Positions 1 to 7,349 of a DNA stretch of 35,579 bases are shown here, in pieces (position 1 is the first letter of the stretch; each line of letters starts with the position of its first letter). The notes below the pieces were generated by a model. The model searched no databases. It had not been told where the DNA came from and saw nothing but the letters and a program-made list of their open reading frames with translations. Source of the stretch: Candidatus Bipolaricaulota bacterium (lineage in GTDB: Bacteria; Bipolaricaulota; Bipolaricaulia; UBA7950; UBA9294); assembly GCA_030606565.1 (NCBI GenBank), contig JAUWGE010000018.1:1-35579 (forward strand), in the 5' to 3' direction. Position numbers and translations under genes: made by a program.

Positions 1-1583
1 CCGCGGCAGCTTGAACCACTGGCAACGGAGGGATCCTTTTTTAGAAAGGGGATACTCACACCGTCGGGCGTAGGAAGTCGTGGCCTCAGAGGATCGCCTT
101 CATAGGCCTGGCTTCTGACTGTGAGTGTGTACTCCCCATAACCATCGAGTAGCTCCACCCTGATGTAGTAGTCCCCACTCCCTATATGATGGATAGCATT
201 ATCGTGCGTGCCGGGGCCGAACAACAGACCACCGGGCCTTTGTTGCCCCGTCAAGCCTTTATGATACGTGAGTTTAAGCGTTGCTGTCTCTGGTACCGTG
301 AGATCGACATCGAGAAGCTGCCTCCACGCAAGGCCGGTTACTTTGTACCAGTCTACCTTGTCACGAGACATCAAAAAGCCGGTGAAGGTGCCGGGCGTTA
401 AAGGATAGGCTCCTTCTCTCTCATCGCTTGCATCCTGCCCACTACCGGCATCGTTCTGATTTTGGATCTCGATTGTGAGCTGGTACTCCCCTTTGCCAGA
501 ATTCCTATCTACACGAATGTACTGGGGCCCACTTTGTTGGGGAACATACTGGATAGCCTCCTTTTGCCCTGTGCCACGGTGCTCGGGCATATAGGGAGGA
601 AGGAGAGGAAAGAGATCAAAGTTCGCCGCCTCTGGTACTGTAAGATTGATGGAGAGGATCTGCCCCTGCCCAAGGTCTTCTATCTTGTACCAGTCCTCAT
701 CATCATCGTCCCCCAAGAAGCCGGTGAAGGTGCCAGCCGTTAAGAGGTAGGCCCCTTCTCTCTCATCGCTTGCATCCCGCCCACTATCGGCATCATTTTG
801 ATTTTGGACCTCGATCGTGAGATCGTACGGCCCTTCTCCCGAGGACCTCTTGACCTCGATGTACCAGGTTCCACTCTGCCCGACTACATACTGGATGGTG
901 TTGGTTTGCCCTACGACATGCCGCAAAGAGGTACCGTAGCTAGTGCCTCTGTAAAGATCGAGACTAAACATTGCTGTCTCTGGTACTGTGAAACCGATGG
1001 AGAGGATCTGCCCCTGCCCAAGGTCTTCGATCTTGTACCAGTCCTCCTTATCATCGTCCCCTAAAAAGCCGGTGAAGGCGCCAGGGGTTAAAAGATAGGC
1101 TCCCTCTCTCTCATTGCTTGCATCCTGCCCACTACCGGCATCGTTTTGATTTCTCACCCCGAGTGTGAGCTGGTACTCCCCTTCACCATCGCGCAATACC
1201 ACCCTGATGTAGCAGGTCCCAGCCTGCCCGACTGCATACTGGTAAATAGCCTCGTCTTGCCCCGCCGCGTCGTAGGTGCTTCGAGCGATGTTGTGTGGAC
1301 CGCTAGGGTTAAGGTGGAGGTCAAAGTTCGCCGTCTCTGGCACTGCAAGATTGACGGAGACGATCGCCCCACGCTCAAGCTCGATCTTGTACCAGTCCTC
1401 CTCATCATCGTCCCCCAAAAAGCCGGTGAAGGTGCCAGTCCCTAAGGACAAAGCCCCTTGCCTATCATCGCCCGCATCGTTGCCGCTGCCGGCATCGTTT
1501 TGTTCGGAAGCGAACACAGATGTACCTAATAGCAACACCATGGCAAGACACAAGACGAGAAACCATACGGTTTTTCTTCCCAT
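1..1583 (-). CDS. Exported protein with four tandem PPC-like repeats (C-terminus beyond window)
   Basis: The minus-strand frame is open from ATG 1583 to the left edge, giving at least 527 residues with no stop, so the gene is partial. The start follows an AGGAGGTGG ribosome binding site. Residues 1-25 form a signal peptide (basic start, hydrophobic core, cleavage near VFA-S). Four repeats of about 115 residues begin at residues 28, 146, 262 and 376. Each opens with QNDAGSG-type Asp-rich sequence, then GTFTGFLGDDDEDWYKIE, then a beta-strand pattern ending in Y-x-LT-I-E. This resembles the bacterial pre-peptidase C-terminal (PPC) domain found in secreted proteins. The third copy is altered in its middle, and the fourth replaces the DDDDED segment with MSRDKVD. 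A papain-like peptidase gene lies just upstream on the same strand. Function is unknown; a cell-surface or secreted role is inferred. Confidence 0.85.
   Translation of the reverse strand, partial: MGRKTVWFLVLCLAMVLLLGTSVFASEQNDAGSGNDAGDDRQGALSLGTGTFTGFLGDDDEEDWYKIELERGAIVSVNLAVPETANFDLHLNPSGPHNIARSTYDAAGQDEAIYQYAVGQAGTCYIRVVLRDGEGEYQLTLGVRNQNDAGSGQDASNEREGAYLLTPGAFTGFLGDDDKEDWYKIEDLGQGQILSIGFTVPETAMFSLDLYRGTSYGTSLRHVVGQTNTIQYVVGQSGTWYIEVKRSSGEGPYDLTIEVQNQNDADSGRDASDEREGAYLLTAGTFTGFLGDDDDEDWYKIEDLGQGQILSINLTVPEAANFDLFPLLPPYMPEHRGTGQKEAIQYVPQQSGPQYIRVDRNSGKGEYQLTIEIQNQNDAGSGQDASDEREGAYPLTPGTFTGFLMSRDKVDWYKVTGLAWRQLLDVDLTVPETATLKLTYHKGLTGQQRPGGLLFGPGTHDNAIHHIGSGDYYIRVELLDGYGEYTLTVRSQAYEGDPLRPRLPTPDGVSIPFLKKDPSVASGSSCR
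116..1502 (-). repeat. Four tandem coding repeats of about 350 bp
   Basis: Units start at 1502, 1148, 800 and 458, giving spacings of 354, 348 and 342 bp. They are recognisable at DNA level through the shared segment encoding NDAGSGQDAS and the segment encoding FTGFLGDDD. Units 2 and 3 are the most alike, for example the stretch encoding YKIEDLGQGQILSI. Such closely related repeats can expand or contract by recombination, so copy number may vary between strains. Confidence 0.85.
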
Positions 1584-1685
1584 TTTTTCCACCTCCTACG
1601 TTCTCTCCCGGAACGTCTCTTAGGCTCCCTCTACTCCTGAATGCTCTACTGACAAAGTGCTACGGAACTCAAGCACCTTGCCTCA

Positions 1686-2642
1686 CTAACGATCAGCCAT
1701 GTGCTGAATATCCTCCAGAAGCTCGAAGAGCGGTTCACCGCCGAAGAACACGACCCCGTTTATGTTCTTCCAGGGGATAGCGATGTTCTCTGGGGTGTTT
1801 GCCCAGTTATCGTGTACGATGACCCAAAATGTATTCGGTAGCGACCCTCTCTCTCCATCCGGGTCTCCCTTAAGGAACCCCACGGTGGTGACGGCATGCC
1901 CCACACTGGCCTTCCAGTATTCGACCGGTACTTCCGACTTCTCCTCCTCTGGTTTCTCCGGGCGAAGCTCTTGGGTGGAAGCGATAGGTTCTCCCCACGT
2001 GGCAAAATAAGTGAGCACCTTTTCTTCTCCTATCTCTTCCTTCTCGACAATCTTTGGGTTCCAGTAGGTGAAGCTCAGGATCGGCGGGACGCCTGTTTGG
2101 TAAATAAACTCCTCGAGTAATGTAAAGAGTAGCTCGTCATCCACCTGTTGGTCGAGATGCACTGCTTGCCACTTAACCTGCTCCTTCTCCAGAGGAGGCA
2201 CATCAGGAGGCTCGTGCCCGTCCCATACTGCAAAGTCGAGAATTCCAGGCCCGATGTCCTCTGATAGGGTTCCTGGAACACCCTGTTGTGCGTTCTCCCT
2301 ATCGGGACTCCCCTCTCCGTTGGTCGCCATGAAGTATCCCAGGTATTCGCTGAGTTCCAACGGCTCAAGGCCTCCAGTAACTCCACGTGCCCAATCAAGG
2401 CCCACTACCAAATCCAGAAACACGATCGAATTGGCCGCCGCGAGCGGAGCGCACCAGTTATCCACCGAGTGAAAATGGAAGGTGTTACTCGGGGGTTGAC
2501 TCGCGTCGGGTACATTAAGAATGAATAGACCCGCTGCATCTCCTACGCTAACCTCCTCGACGTATACCTCCGGTACTGCTGCACCCACAACGGTTATTGC
2601 GAAGGCTAGAATCACCGTACCGATCAATAGTATGCGTTTCAT
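1686..2642 (-). CDS. Exported papain-like (C39-type) cysteine peptidase
   Basis: A 318-residue protein with a signal peptide at residues 1-21 (MKRILLIGTVILAFAIT, then VVGAA). The mature part has the layout of papain-fold C39-like peptidases: a nucleophile motif NWCAPLAAAN with Cys64 at a helix start, a His in SVGHAVTTVGF (His249), and a following VHDNW (Asp278/Asn279) that fits the third catalytic residue. An insertion of about 180 residues separates Cys and His. The start is supported by AAGGAGGTG seven to eight bases upstream. The PPC-repeat gene follows 102 bp downstream on the same strand, and PPC domains often accompany secreted peptidases, so the two may act together. Substrate is unknown. 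No enzymatic motif other than the triad is visible. Confidence 0.7.
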   Translation of the reverse strand: MKRILLIGTVILAFAITVVGAAVPEVYVEEVSVGDAAGLFILNVPDASQPPSNTFHFHSVDNWCAPLAAANSIVFLDLVVGLDWARGVTGGLEPLELSEYLGYFMATNGEGSPDRENAQQGVPGTLSEDIGPGILDFAVWDGHEPPDVPPLEKEQVKWQAVHLDQQVDDELLFTLLEEFIYQTGVPPILSFTYWNPKIVEKEEIGEEKVLTYFATWGEPIASTQELRPEKPEEEKSEVPVEYWKASVGHAVTTVGFLKGDPDGERGSLPNTFWVIVHDNWANTPENIAIPWKNINGVVFFGGEPLFELLEDIQHMADR

Positions 2643-2728
2643 TTGCGCACCTCCTTCCTTTGTAGCAAACGCTTTCTATCAATTCCCTTCGTCCCTTGAG
2701 CGAAGGACGAAACCCGGGTGCCTCCCTT

Positions 2729-4108
2729 TTACTTCTCTTGATCTTCGATGACCTCGACGGTCTGCAGTTCAAGGTACGGGCATACACGTGCTGGTGGCTC
2801 TAACTTGGTTCGTACTGTTCCCTCCAACAAAAGGGGCTTCCAGTAGTCCTCAGTGTTCCAAGGTGACAAACCCTCCGGAGCGGGGCCGGTCACGTAGATG
2901 TACCACCCATCAGCACCGATGATCCAGTCGCTTCGGCTTGCAGGGGGAGGACAATCGACAAGCTTTCCGGCCCACCCATAGAACTGGGCCTCCAGGCGTA
3001 CCGTCTTTCCCGCGTAGGCTAGAGGATCATTAAGGATGTCGTAAACAGTGGTCTGAAGCGGCGCTTCTGTTCCTTCCCCCGACGAAACGGCGACGTAGGC
3101 CAAAAGGGCGCTCTTTTCGCTTCCTCCGAAGTGGCGCGTGGTGCCGGTCGGCTCAGTTTCCTCCTCCAGTGGGGCGATAGCGGGCCAGGCAAGCCTAAGT
3201 TTGAAGCCATCCAGGATGATCTCGGGATCTTTCAGTTCGTAGGCCCCGCTTACCGCGTACCCGATTCCACCGCTATCGCCGCTAAATCGAGGTTTGAAGG
3301 TATTTATAAGTTGCACCGTACCGAGCTCGACCACCTCACCCGCAAGGTCAAGCACGGTCACCGGCGAAACGGCGTCAAAGCCGCTTCCTCCGTCGAACGT
3401 ATTCGTCACCAACAGGTTGAGGTTCACCGCCGCCTCGAGGATCGATCCACCCTCACTGAGCGGTCCCCACGTCCATTCGAGGTTCTGCCCCAGTCTTCTG
3501 CACCAGACAGTCCCCAGGATACAATCCCCTGTTGACGCAAAGTCAGACGGGCTTGCCACCTTAAGCCTAAGAGCCTCTGCCTCCGCGGTAGGAGCGAGGA
3601 TCACGAGACTTCCCTTGTTGAACGCGACGTGGTAAGCATCGGGCGAGGTTCGCTCTACCTTAAATACGAGGGTGGAAGCCGCTGGAAACGCTGATCTGGA
3701 GATGGTCACCACGCCCCGACACGTGTAGCCGAGTTGATCATCCGAGGGAGAGACATTGGGAAGAGTGACCATCTGCGTCTCAAAGGCGCCTCCCATCATC
3801 CCGCTTCCAGGAAATCCGTAGATCAGCCGAAACTGCGCGGGGAAGCCCCTCCCACCGCCCGCACGGTTGGTCGCCAGGGCCGTGATCTCAAGCCTCAGTT
3901 CAAAAGATCCTGCGGGGATGTCCTCAAAGGTCCACTCCGCGAACTGTTGAATCGCGTCATCCCGCAGCCAGTACCAACCACTGATCGGGTTGCCATTTGA
4001 CCGAAACTCTGTCGCTAGAAGGTTCTGCTCGGAAGCAAGCGCTGCTGGCCCTAACAGAAACGCCATGGTAAGGCACAAGACCAAAAGGCATGTGATTCTT
4101 CTTTCCAT
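2729..4108 (-). CDS. Exported protein of unknown function
   Basis: A 459-residue protein. ATG 4108 is chosen over an upstream ATG at 4138 because AGGAGGTGGGG lies just ahead of it and a signal peptide starts there (MERRITCLLVLCLTMAFLLG, cleavage near ALA-S). No family is recognised. The N-terminal two thirds look beta-rich. The last 110 residues, from about ILNDPLAYAGKTVRLEA to YLELQTVEVIE, have the spacing of small OB-like exported domains (a strand with 'GKTVRLEAQFYG', a later 'LLLEGTVRT'), which is weak inference. Its signal peptide is strikingly similar to that of the PPC-repeat protein encoded from 1583. The three exported genes on this strand may form one transcription unit (gaps of 86 and 102 bp). 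Confidence 0.75.
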   Translation of the reverse strand: MERRITCLLVLCLTMAFLLGPAALASEQNLLATEFRSNGNPISGWYWLRDDAIQQFAEWTFEDIPAGSFELRLEITALATNRAGGGRGFPAQFRLIYGFPGSGMMGGAFETQMVTLPNVSPSDDQLGYTCRGVVTISRSAFPAASTLVFKVERTSPDAYHVAFNKGSLVILAPTAEAEALRLKVASPSDFASTGDCILGTVWCRRLGQNLEWTWGPLSEGGSILEAAVNLNLLVTNTFDGGSGFDAVSPVTVLDLAGEVVELGTVQLINTFKPRFSGDSGGIGYAVSGAYELKDPEIILDGFKLRLAWPAIAPLEEETEPTGTTRHFGGSEKSALLAYVAVSSGEGTEAPLQTTVYDILNDPLAYAGKTVRLEAQFYGWAGKLVDCPPPASRSDWIIGADGWYIYVTGPAPEGLSPWNTEDYWKPLLLEGTVRTKLEPPARVCPYLELQTVEVIEDQEK

Positions 4109-4266
4109 TCTCCCCACCTCCAGGATGATCCTCCTCATGATAGCTCTTTAGGGAGAGGGTGTGAAGAGTTTCTTCTCACCGCAGAGAGTGTCAACTACCT
4201 CGGTGTGCATTACGCAACAGCCAGCGGTAACTTCGGGAGTACGGACTGGCAGAAAAGGCTAGATCC

Positions 4267-4297
4267 TGATGTTGGATTGGAAGTCCAGACCCTTACG
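4267..4297 (+). repeat. 31-bp direct repeat, copy 1
   Basis: Matches 4483-4513 at 28 of 31 positions. Both begin TGATGTTGGA and end CCAGACCCTTACG. The copies lie 216 bp apart in the same orientation within the gene-poor left edge of the accessory region. Confidence 0.75.
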
Positions 4298-4391
4298 AAC
4301 CCACAAGCTTCCTTGTAGGCATATCGCCCTCAATTGTGGGCAAATGGCCTCCAATGTCAAGCTAGATGCCTCCAATACATAAAGCATCGCG

Positions 4392-4453
4392 ATTCCGGGA
4401 ACAGATGCCATAACTCGACAGGAAAATAGGGTTTGCGTCACCGGAATTACCCC
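4392..4453 (+). repeat. REP-like sequence, left copy of the repeat flanking the CBASS region
   Basis: Inverted ATTCCGG (4392-4398) and CCGGAAT (4441-4447) bracket a short spacer. The last 29 bases (4425-4453) match 9245-9273 at 25 of 29 positions, with core TTTGCGT and CCGGAATTA, in the same orientation. The pair flanks the CBASS operon and the small hypothetical gene at 4548. Ends of this general look occur in REP-type repeats moved by RAYT transposases, but none is encoded here. Confidence 0.6.
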
Positions 4454-4482
4454 GGTTGGAATCAGCAGAACAGATCGAGCTT

Positions 4483-4513
4483 TGATGTTGGAATGCAAGA
4501 CCAGACCCTTACG
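4483..4513 (+). repeat. 31-bp direct repeat, copy 2
   Basis: Second copy of the pair at 4267-4297, differing at three positions. No transposase gene is visible between or next to the copies, so they look like footprints of a mobile or REP-like element. Confidence 0.75.
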
Positions 4514-4547
4514 CTCACTACTGACATGTTCGACTTCCCACCTTTGT

Positions 4548-4862
4548 TCATGGTGTTGAAACATGGAATTCAAGGAAAGTATCCTCAATCGCTTGAAGTA
4601 GTTCCCCCCATTCCTTTGAACCCCGAAGCCAGAGGATTATGTCACGCTTGTTAAGGGAAACGATCCTTAGAAATTGTGGCCATGAGCAACCCTCTTCCTG
4701 GGCTTTTTCCTTCCATCCATGGTTCCAGAGATAACTAGGAAGTGCATTCCTAAACCACACTCTTAAAGAATCTGCGTCCCAGTTGCCACCTTCCTTTTCC
4801 CTCAAGCTCTGAGCCTCTTTCCTTAATCCTTTTGGCTCTGGTACATCCAGCAAATCTACCAT
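4548..4862 (-). CDS. Small hypothetical protein
   Basis: A 104-residue reading frame starting MVDLLDVPEP, with a Trp-rich, charged composition. Features include a segment WDADSLRVWFRNALPSYLW and a C-terminal helix-like part with RDIILWLRGSKEWGEL. ATG 4862 is preceded by a weak GGGG about 11 bases upstream; a GTG at 4874 would add four residues. I do not recognise the family. The composition looks protein-like rather than random. It sits downstream of the CBASS operon on the same strand, separated by 287 bp, so it is probably a separate gene or a remnant rather than part of that operon. Confidence 0.5.
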   Translation of the reverse strand: MVDLLDVPEPKGLRKEAQSLREKEGGNWDADSLRVWFRNALPSYLWNHGWKEKAQEEGCSWPQFLRIVSLNKRDIILWLRGSKEWGELLQAIEDTFLEFHVSTP

Positions 4863-4904
4863 GTATGGACACACCCCTAACCACTAATATTATCCCCAAT
4901 AATG

Positions 4905-5106
4905 CGCCAGCGACACACTGGCGATTAGAAAACTAGCTAGGGGATCTCCTTTCCGCTACACTTATGGAAAACCGAAACGCACCACAAAGGTGCAGAAAGG
5001 AGGCACCCTCAATCATGATAGAGTAAAGAAAGAGAGTTGTCCAGAAAGGTGAGGTGGCGGTCCAATTTACTGGGTAGTTCCTGCCTGCGAATCCGCCGAC
5101 TGGCGG
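4905..5106. other. Two short hairpins downstream of the CBASS operon
   Basis: An inverted pair CGCCAG (4905-4910) / CTGGCG (4918-4923) and a second palindrome CCGCC (5093-5097) / GGCGG (5102-5106) lie in the 287 bp after the last CBASS gene. Neither is followed by a T-run on the minus strand, so a role as terminator is only possible, not shown. The rest of 4875-5149 holds no convincing gene. Confidence 0.3.
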
Positions 5107-5149
5107 TGGCGTAGCTGACCCCGTTACCTGGCCGATCCGGATGGCGCTG

Positions 5150-5827
5150 CTAGGGAGCAGCGCTGGATTCAATCTCATGGCATTCCTCACTGAAGAAGGA
5201 GAGGTACTCGCTATAGATGGTCGCGAAACGCCAGATAACGATGTCAACAACGGCCTTCCTGTCACCCACGGCTTCTGCAAGTTCAGCGCATAGAGCGCTA
5301 GGCGTGTCAAACCCGGTTGCTGCAGCAACTCTCTGGAGGTGGCGATCCGGTTTTGCGACATCGAGACCAATGTTCTTGGCCAAGTGGTATGATGTTGTGG
5401 GCCCGATATATGGAAGATCCTGCAGCACTTCTGTTCCGTACTCAGAGATGCGAGCTTTCAGATGCTCAAACCCTTCGGAATCAACGATTTCAGCAATCCC
5501 AATGATGGCGTCAATCTTGCGCTGATTTCGAAAGTAGGTTAGAGCAACAGCTCTGCAGGTCTCCTTCTCTCTGAGTATCCTGCAAGCGCTTTCCCAGCAA
5601 AGAAAGGCCGCTGATACACGGTCGAAAAGCCCCCTGATCACACTCTCTCTCATACCTGCACTAAGAACAACCCATGCTGCTTCACGAAGAAAGCCTTGCT
5701 CGGTCAAACTGCTGAGGTTGACGTTTTCTTGCCATGAGATCTCTTGCGCGTAGCCTTGTCGGATGAGGGCTTGTTTGGCAAGCAAGTATCTGTCAACCAG
5801 GCTCGAAGTAGCTACTGGGATACTCAT
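5150..5827 (-). CDS. HhH/OGG-like DNA glycosylase-family protein of type IV CBASS
   Basis: A 225-residue protein whose C-terminal half has the HhH-GPD fold of DNA glycosylases: the hairpin LPYIGPTTSYHLAKNIGL (residues about 138-155), then AKPDRHLQRVA with the conserved aspartate Asp161, and a final helix GDRKAVVDIVIWRFAT. Type IV CBASS loci are known to carry an OGG-like gene. In bifunctional OGG enzymes the hairpin has a catalytic lysine two residues after the second glycine (GxK). Here the matching residue is Thr144, so lyase activity looks lost. ATG 5827 is chosen because it overlaps the SLATT stop as ATGA; a longer version from 5902 would overlap SLATT by 79 bases. It is the last gene of the operon. 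Its role in defence is unknown; it may act on the modified nucleobase or on a partner protein instead of DNA. Confidence 0.8.
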   Translation of the reverse strand: MSIPVATSSLVDRYLLAKQALIRQGYAQEISWQENVNLSSLTEQGFLREAAWVVLSAGMRESVIRGLFDRVSAAFLCWESACRILREKETCRAVALTYFRNQRKIDAIIGIAEIVDSEGFEHLKARISEYGTEVLQDLPYIGPTTSYHLAKNIGLDVAKPDRHLQRVAAATGFDTPSALCAELAEAVGDRKAVVDIVIWRFATIYSEYLSFFSEECHEIESSAAP

Positions 5828-6420
5828 TGTCCCCACCGATGTCTCCAGGCTGCGCCAAGGCCCTCCCAAAGAACAACGAGTCGCACGAAACAGACAGGGC
5901 ATCCCGGAGAAGTATCCAGCATCTTACTGATTCTGACCTTGCGCAGATGCCGAGCTTTAAGTCGATTGAACTGGTTGGATGGTACCGGTGTCACGTTGCG
6001 CATGATACTCCAGTACAGCTGGTTTAGATCTGCGGTGCAATCCTCTTGCCAAGTGTCGTCTTCGGATCGAGCCTCTCTGAAGTTCGACAATCCTTCCGTT
6101 AGCTTGTCTGCAGCATGACGATGACGCTCAGCCTTGCCCTTCCAACCCACTCTGAGCCCTATCAAGGCGGCAAAGAAGACGAGAAGCGAGGCTCCACCCA
6201 TGACTCCTTTCGTGACCGACTCCGTCAGGCCAATGCCTCGAAGAAGATCGTCGCCGACAAACGCAGCCCCGCAAAGGACAAGCGACCCCAGCAGAAGTGC
6301 TATGTCGAGCCCCAGAGCCAACGATGTATATCTGTCTCGAAGCATGGTGTGCATAGATAGGGTCTGTTGCAGCACTCTATACTGCCGCTGCAATTCGGCG
6401 TTGGAGACTTGCCCCTTCAC
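5824..6420 (-). CDS. SLATT-type two-transmembrane CBASS effector
   Basis: A 198-residue protein with an N-terminal amphipathic helix (residues about 7-32), two membrane helices (about 33-55 and 71-91) and a long C-terminal helical part beginning KAERHRHAADKLTEGLSNF. This is the architecture of SLATT domains, the two-TM effectors associated with SMODS/CD-NTase genes. The expected role is membrane disruption when a cyclic nucleotide is sensed, causing abortive infection. The start is GTG 6420, which overlaps the CD-NTase stop as GTGA and has GGAGGGG seven bases upstream; an ATG at 6450 would overlap further and has no such site. The C-terminal 40 residues are rich in basic residues, Cys and Trp and do not look like a known domain. 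Confidence 0.78.
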   Translation of the reverse strand: MKGQVSNAELQRQYRVLQQTLSMHTMLRDRYTSLALGLDIALLLGSLVLCGAAFVGDDLLRGIGLTESVTKGVMGGASLLVFFAALIGLRVGWKGKAERHRHAADKLTEGLSNFREARSEDDTWQEDCTADLNQLYWSIMRNVTPVPSNQFNRLKARHLRKVRISKMLDTSPGCPVCFVRLVVLWEGLGAAWRHRWGQ

Positions 6421-7346
6421 GTATTCGCCCCTCCGACAGTATCCATCCACTGAGCCAGGCTTCTAGCCTGGTTCAGCCGCTTGGCGATTGCTGCGAAAGC
6501 TCTAGAAGCAGCCTTTCGCGCTCCGCTATCAGCGGGGCCAAGGTTTGCATCGACTGAACGAGATTGCCCGGTGATGTCGCGCATCGGTTTCCTCACTAGC
6601 TCAGCTGCTGAGTTGAAGACATGTGGCAGGAGTGCCTTCGGCGTACATGGCCCTTTGTACTGCTCTACAGCCTTCAAGCACAGTGACTCGATATGATAGC
6701 CGGTCGGCCTGTGTTGTTCGGGAAGGCGTGAAACCATCGACTTGACGAGCTTGATTGTCGGTACGAGGACCCCTCCCAACTGACGATTCGCCTGAGACAG
6801 CGCCTTGTGGAACCTACCGGGCTCAATGGCAAGCCACCCTCTGCCCGTCACGTTTCTTATCGCCAGCTTGCCCCTTGTCTGAATCGCTGGAAGGAGCTGC
6901 ACTTCGGTTCCATCCCGATACGCAACAGTGACTGCCAGTTCTCCTTTGCGGATTTCCCTGATACTTGCCTCTGGCAAACGCTCCTGAAGGGTCGAGTAGA
7001 ACTCATGCAGTATTCCCGTTGGGGTCTTCGCCTTAGAGAACCCAGGGGCAAGGACTACCAAGGCGTCGATGTCGCTAAGTCCATCCACAAACGTGTGCTT
7101 GGCGACCGACCCTCCAAAGAGGAATCGTTCCATCTCCACATCTTCCGAAAGGGCATCCTTCAGTTGATCGAGGTGCTCACTGCTTTGCTCTGGATCTCTT
7201 TCGCAGGAAGCCAACACGGAACGAAGGAACCTATTGACGTCTCCATCAAGTAGCTGTCGTCTGGCTTCTTCCCGTCGCTCCTGAATCTCTTGTATGAGGT
7301 TGTCCGTTGGCGGGGGCACATAGCCATCTCTGCTTCCGCTTCCCAT
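6417..7346 (-). CDS. CD-NTase, cyclic (oligo)nucleotide synthase of type IV CBASS
   Basis: A 309-residue protein of the cGAS/DncV-like nucleotidyltransferase family. It has the active-site signature FLFGGSVAKHTFVDGLSDID: Gly79-Ser80, then Asp92 and Asp94 as the metal-binding pair. The third acidic position, in TEVQLLPAI (residues 147-155), reads Gln150 where many relatives have Asp or Glu; Glu148 could substitute. A helical region with KLVKSM and YHIESLCL follows, as in OAS-type enzymes. The start ATG 7346 has CGGAGGT five bases upstream, three bases after the TGT-like stop. The protein begins MGSGSRDGY, so removal of Met would expose an N-terminal glycine. That is notable because type IV CBASS is reported to modify the CD-NTase N-terminus. 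The product nucleotide cannot be predicted from sequence. Confidence 0.88.
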   Translation of the reverse strand: MGSGSRDGYVPPPTDNLIQEIQERREEARRQLLDGDVNRFLRSVLASCERDPEQSSEHLDQLKDALSEDVEMERFLFGGSVAKHTFVDGLSDIDALVVLAPGFSKAKTPTGILHEFYSTLQERLPEASIREIRKGELAVTVAYRDGTEVQLLPAIQTRGKLAIRNVTGRGWLAIEPGRFHKALSQANRQLGGVLVPTIKLVKSMVSRLPEQHRPTGYHIESLCLKAVEQYKGPCTPKALLPHVFNSAAELVRKPMRDITGQSRSVDANLGPADSGARKAASRAFAAIAKRLNQARSLAQWMDTVGGANT

Positions 7347-7349
7347 GCT

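Larger units (their letters stand above)
4109..4547. other. Gene-poor spacer with repeat remnants
   Basis: No convincing complete gene is seen in these roughly 440 bases. It holds both copies of a 31-bp direct repeat pair (4267 and 4483) and a REP-like sequence (4392-4453). A plus-strand stretch at about 4148-4320 reads as protein-like sequence (VNYLGVHYATASGNFGSTD) but has no start signal and no recognised family. It may be a gene remnant or chance. Confidence 0.5.

Noticed and set aside
462-1445. Plus-strand frames of 80-100 residues across the left edge
   Set aside because: They are antisense shadows of the minus-strand PPC-repeat gene; their mutual similarity only reflects its repeats.
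4259-4588. 109-residue minus-strand frame
   Set aside because: It spans both 31-bp repeats and the REP-like sequence and overlaps the better candidate ending at 4548; composition is not protein-like.
4933-5370. 145-residue minus-strand frame overlapping the OGG-like gene end
   Set aside because: It is in another frame over the end of a clear gene and shows no recognisable domain.
5150-5902. Longer start (ATG 5902) for the HhH/OGG-like gene
   Set aside because: It would overlap the SLATT gene by 79 bases, while ATG 5827 forms an ATGA overlap with the SLATT stop, matching the coupling used elsewhere in the operon.
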